DNA from: Bacteroidota bacterium
Lineage (GTDB): Bacteria; Bacteroidota; Bacteroidia; Chitinophagales; Chitinophagaceae
DNA: 8,867 nucleotides
Direction: 5' to 3'
Assembly (NCBI GenBank): GCA_023386395.1
Contig: JAEWJV010000345.1
Location: 1 to 8,867, forward strand
Shown in pieces: positions 6,229 to 8,867 of this stretch. The first letter of the stretch is position 1. Each line of letters opens with the position of its first letter. Position numbers and translations under genes: made by a program. The notes below the pieces were generated by a model, which saw only the letters and a list, made by a program, of their open reading frames with translations, was not told where the DNA came from and searched no databases.

Positions 6229-7008
6229 TTGCTTAAAGAGATCATTATATCCATACAGAGTTATTACAAAGCGCATTATTTTATACGTGAACATAAGCTT
6301 TGGAAATGGATAATTATTCCCGGTATCATTTACTGCATCCTATTCGTTATTTCATTATATTTTTTTGGTTTAACCGCAAACAATTTTATAGAATGGCTAA
6401 GTTTAAAAACCGGCATAAAAACATGGCTTGATAATAATGGCTCCGGCCTGCTTGGCTTCCTGTTTGCGTTCGGTGGTATCATGCTCTGGCTTATACAAAT
6501 GCTGTTTTATTTTTCATTGTTCAAATATGTATGGTTGATTGTGGGCTCACCTGTGTTTGCATACCTGAGTGAAAAAACCGCATCGATTATTGAGAAGAAA
6601 GAATTCGAGTTTGATGCGAAACAATTCATGAAAGATATTTTCAGGGGAATAAGGATTGCCTTGCGTAATTGTTTATGGCAATCTGTTTACATGATTTCAA
6701 TATTAATATTATCATTGATACCTATTGCCGGATGGCTTACGCCATTACTTGCTTTGCTGGTTGAATGTTATTATTATGGCTTCTCCATGCTCGACTATAG
6801 CTTTGAAAGAAAAAAGATAAGTGCATCAGACAGCATATATTTTATCGGCAACCATAAAGGCCTTGCCATTGGCAATGGGTTAATGTTTTATTTAATACAG
6901 GTGATACCAATAATAGGCTGGGTGCTTGCGCCAACGTACGCCGTAGTTGCTGCAACGCTAAGCCTGCATGAAGCAAAAGATATTATTCCTTCAAATACCG
7001 AAGCCTGA
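6229..7008 (+). CDS. EI24/CysZ-like integral membrane protein
   Basis: The 259-residue product has hydrophobic stretches at about 27-48, 74-106, 150-187 and 213-243. It resembles the EI24 family, which includes the sulfate permease CysZ. The N-terminal pattern SYYKAHYFIREHKLWKWIIIPG (residues 11-32), the hairpin IPIAGWLTPLLALLVECYYYG (164-184), and the C-terminal SFERKKIS...NHKGLAIGNG...IPIIGWVLAPTYAVVAATLSLHE (191-248) fit that family's double-hairpin layout. Substrate is not evident, and no cysteine-synthesis genes are near, so CysZ function is not claimed. A stop at 6220-6222 closes the frame upstream and the first in-frame ATG is at residue 86, so the start must be non-ATG. TTG at 6229 is the best choice because it keeps the conserved-looking N-terminal helix. 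It is followed by the methyltransferase gene with a TGATG overlap. Confidence 0.8.
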   Translation: MLKEIIISIQSYYKAHYFIREHKLWKWIIIPGIIYCILFVISLYFFGLTANNFIEWLSLKTGIKTWLDNNGSGLLGFLFAFGGIMLWLIQMLFYFSLFKYVWLIVGSPVFAYLSEKTASIIEKKEFEFDAKQFMKDIFRGIRIALRNCLWQSVYMISILILSLIPIAGWLTPLLALLVECYYYGFSMLDYSFERKKISASDSIYFIGNHKGLAIGNGLMFYLIQVIPIIGWVLAPTYAVVAATLSLHEAKDIIPSNTEA

Positions 7009-7721
7009 TGTCAACAGCAACCATTTATCTTATACCTATTGTTTTGCATGAAGATGAAATTGCTTTGCAAACAATTCCTTCCTATATAATTAATGCCGTT
7101 AAACAATGCAGTGTGTTATACGTGGAGAATGAACGCACGGCAAGAAGGTTTTTAAAAAAAATATGGAAAGAGATTAATATTGATGCTTACACCTGGCATA
7201 CAATTCATAAAGCTGAAACTGAAGTACAGCAAAGCTTTAAGAACGATATAGCACAGCATAAAACAATTGGCATAATGAGCGAAGCCGGTTGCCCCGGCAT
7301 TGCCGATCCCGGGCAAATGCTCGTGCATATTGCACAGCAATTGCAGGCAAAAGTTATACCGCTGGTTGGCCCTAATTCTATCATTCTCGCATTAATGGCC
7401 AGTGGCATGAATGGTCAAATTTTTCAGTTTGCCGGTTATTTGCCGGTGGATGCGCATGAACGCAAAAAGAAGATTGCTGAACTGGAAAATGAATCCATTA
7501 AAAAAAGCTGCACACAAATTTTTATTGAAACACCCTATCGGAATAATCAATTGGTAAATGATATTCTCACAACTGCAAGACCTGATACGCAATTATGTAT
7601 TGCTGTGGATATAACAGCTTCAACGGAATTTATTCAAACAAAAAGAATTAAAGACTGGAAGAAAGAAAAAATTGAACTGCATAAAAGACCGGCGATCTTT
7701 TTGCTGTATGCAGATATGTAG
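7008..7721 (+). CDS. RsmI-like SAM-dependent methyltransferase (tetrapyrrole methylase family)
   Basis: The fold is that of the corrin/porphyrin methylases, to which RsmI (16S rRNA C1402 ribose 2'-O-methyltransferase) belongs. Visible motifs are IGIMSEAGCPGIADPG (87-102), matching the RsmI SDAGxPxxxDPG SAM-site loop; VIPLVGPNSIILALMASGM (116-134), matching PGPSA...AL..SG; FQFAGYLP (139-146); and IFIETPYRNN (171-180), matching FxExPxR. At 237 residues it is shorter than classical RsmI (about 280). The N-terminus also departs from the family: instead of TPIGNLxDIT it has IPIVLHEDEIALQTIP (9-24). It is therefore probably the shorter RsmI paralogue found in Bacteroidota, and rRNA as substrate is uncertain. 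The ATG at 7008 overlaps the preceding TGA by one base, suggesting translational coupling. Its TAG abuts the stop of the FG-GAP gene. Confidence 0.85.
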   Translation: MSTATIYLIPIVLHEDEIALQTIPSYIINAVKQCSVLYVENERTARRFLKKIWKEINIDAYTWHTIHKAETEVQQSFKNDIAQHKTIGIMSEAGCPGIADPGQMLVHIAQQLQAKVIPLVGPNSIILALMASGMNGQIFQFAGYLPVDAHERKKKIAELENESIKKSCTQIFIETPYRNNQLVNDILTTARPDTQLCIAVDITASTEFIQTKRIKDWKKEKIELHKRPAIFLLYADM

Positions 7722-8867
7722 CTACTGAATATTTTTAAGCAAGAGAAATGGTGGTTGTTGCTTAAAATCAATTTTTGATTTTGTAATAGTGGGACCAACA
7801 GAGCAATTGCCTAAAATAAGATCACTCCTGCCATCCTTATCAATATCCGCTGCCTCCATTGTTAACCATCTTCCGTTTTCTGTTTCCGGCAAACTATAGG
7901 GTTCAAAATCATTGCTGCCAATATGCTTCAAATAAACAAATCCTTCCTCCGGTTCATTGGTATAGTCAGCAAAAAAAGCAATGGTTGCAATGTCCAGGTC
8001 GCCATCATTATCAAAGTCTTTTGCAATTGCTTTATAACAACCATCTATATGAAAAAAGTAAGACTGCTTAAAATGATTGGATTTGTCATTCAGGAAAATA
8101 TATACCCCATGATAAGGCTTTAATTCGGGAGAATAATCAGCATTATCGCCGCAGGTATATAATATATCAGGATAGCCATCTTTATTAAAGTCATCCAGTT
8201 CAAAATAACTTGAACCATAACTTGGCGGAAAGCGTAATATTTCTTCTTCATCAAAGGTGGTATCACCTTTATTGGTAAAAAGAAAAATACCTTCTTCACC
8301 CTGTGCAAACAGCGCCATTATATCTGGTTTTCCATCGTTATTAAAATCGCCGGTCACAGATTTTATAGCGCCTGGCAAATCTTTTATAACATGCCGCGTA
8401 TAGCTGTTGTTACTATTATGCTGCAGCCATGACAATGCGCCTTTTAAATATCCAAATTCACATACAACAAAATCCTGCAGGCCATCATTATTTAAATCTG
8501 CAGTACTGATATTTACAGGCCGCATCAATTTTTTGTACATAACAGTATCCTTCATGCGCTTATTATTGCTTAATATGCTTTGAATGCTGCCTGCTTCCAG
8601 GTTATTTGGAGGAAACATACCAATATTACAGGCTATTTTTTGCCTGCCGGCTTGCAATAACTGAACAATACCGCCGCCGGTTTGCAGCGAATCAATCATC
8701 TCTAAAGATGTATTGTATTTGTATAAAGATCCATTTAAAATATCTGAAGTATATATTGATTTTTCAGTTGTATCAACTGCAACGAGGCATGTGGTTGCGT
8801 TCGCTGTATGCAAAGCAGGCGCTTTAGCTTTAAACAGGGCATCAGAAGTTTTAATAGGGATTTTTCT
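7722..8867 (-). CDS. FG-GAP/VCBS repeat beta-propeller protein, N-terminus outside window
   Basis: The frame stays open from its TAG (complement of 7722-7724) to the window edge, giving 382 codons. The start lies beyond 8867, since the codon at 8811-8813 is a TTG and the sequence continues upstream as FKAKAPA. Five calcium-binding D-x-N/D-x-D-G-x-x-D loops mark FG-GAP/VCBS blades: DLNNDGLQD (8472-8498), DFNNDGKPD (8322-8348), DFNKDGYPD (8166-8192), DFDNDGDLD (7992-8018) and DIDKDGRSD (7821-7847). They are spaced 50-58 residues apart, which fits one blade each of a seven-bladed integrin-alpha-like propeller, with the missing blades partly in the N-terminal part. Such proteins are normally exported; the signal peptide would be outside the window. 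No enzymatic domain is visible, so binding or a structural role is likelier than catalysis. Its stop abuts that of the methyltransferase gene with no gap. Confidence 0.85.
   Translation of the reverse strand, partial: RKIPIKTSDALFKAKAPALHTANATTCLVAVDTTEKSIYTSDILNGSLYKYNTSLEMIDSLQTGGGIVQLLQAGRQKIACNIGMFPPNNLEAGSIQSILSNNKRMKDTVMYKKLMRPVNISTADLNNDGLQDFVVCEFGYLKGALSWLQHNSNNSYTRHVIKDLPGAIKSVTGDFNNDGKPDIMALFAQGEEGIFLFTNKGDTTFDEEEILRFPPSYGSSYFELDDFNKDGYPDILYTCGDNADYSPELKPYHGVYIFLNDKSNHFKQSYFFHIDGCYKAIAKDFDNDGDLDIATIAFFADYTNEPEEGFVYLKHIGSNDFEPYSLPETENGRWLTMEAADIDKDGRSDLILGNCSVGPTITKSKIDFKQQPPFLLLKNIQ
7733..7782 (+). terminator. Possible terminator region: two overlapping AT-rich inverted repeats
   Basis: TTTTAAGCAA (7733-7742) and TTGCTTAAAA (7758-7767) form a perfect 10-bp inverted repeat with a 15-base loop, beginning 12 bases after the methyltransferase stop. 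A second perfect 8-bp repeat, AAAATCAA (7764-7771) with TTGATTTT (7775-7782), shares AAAA with the first, so the two hairpins exclude each other. U-rich sequence follows the first stem in the plus-strand transcript. The stems are poor in GC and lie within the last codons of the FG-GAP gene, so a terminator role is only plausible. Confidence 0.35.

Noticed and set aside
1..8867. A dedicated novel multi-gene system (defence, secretion, biosynthetic cluster or mobile element)
   Set aside because: The genes are mostly familiar housekeeping families with mixed orientation. No transposase, integrase, toxin-antitoxin pair, CRISPR repeat, terminal repeat or shift in composition was seen.

Overview
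The window reads as an ordinary chromosomal segment of a member of the Bacteroidota, probably near the Chitinophagaceae. This placement is inferred from protein style, AT-rich DNA, the near absence of Shine-Dalgarno sequences, and several -7 elements resembling the Bacteroidota TAnnTTTG box. No database search was possible. I recognise no mobile element, phage gene, CRISPR array, rRNA or tRNA.

Layout: genes come in short same-strand blocks that alternate in orientation. (1) Positions 1-127 (+) hold the last 41 codons of a BNR/Asp-box protein. (2) Two minus-strand genes follow: a 161-residue SRPBCC-fold protein (472-957) and, downstream of it, a 90-residue membrane protein (136-408). (3) After a 210-base divergent gap come two plus-strand genes, purL (1168-3387) and hldD (3387-4385), which share one base. 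(4) Two minus-strand genes follow: mpg (5530-6192) and, downstream of it, pyrD (4396-5451). (5) Two plus-strand genes come next: an EI24/CysZ-like membrane protein (6229-7008) and an RsmI-like tetrapyrrole-methylase-family methyltransferase (7008-7721), again sharing one base. (6) A minus-strand FG-GAP/VCBS repeat protein (7722 to the window edge) is cut off at its N-terminus.

The recognisable functions are housekeeping: de novo purine synthesis (PurL), de novo pyrimidine synthesis (PyrD), LPS heptose precursor supply (HldD), alkylation/deamination base repair (Mpg) and probable rRNA or other methylation (RsmI-like). Nothing indicates that these genes form one dedicated system. The two 1-base overlaps suggest translational coupling within pairs only.

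The less ordinary signals are small. The three convergent junctions have gaps of 8, 10 and 0 bases. At the last one the two stop codons abut as TAG|CTA, and two overlapping AT-rich inverted repeats lie in the end of the opposing gene. The pyrD upstream region carries a heptamer tandem repeat and an octamer tandem repeat. The purL upstream region has three copies of GTGCGT in alternating orientation. Two plus-strand genes cannot begin at a usable ATG and must use GTG or TTG. I found no convincing undescribed multi-gene system.
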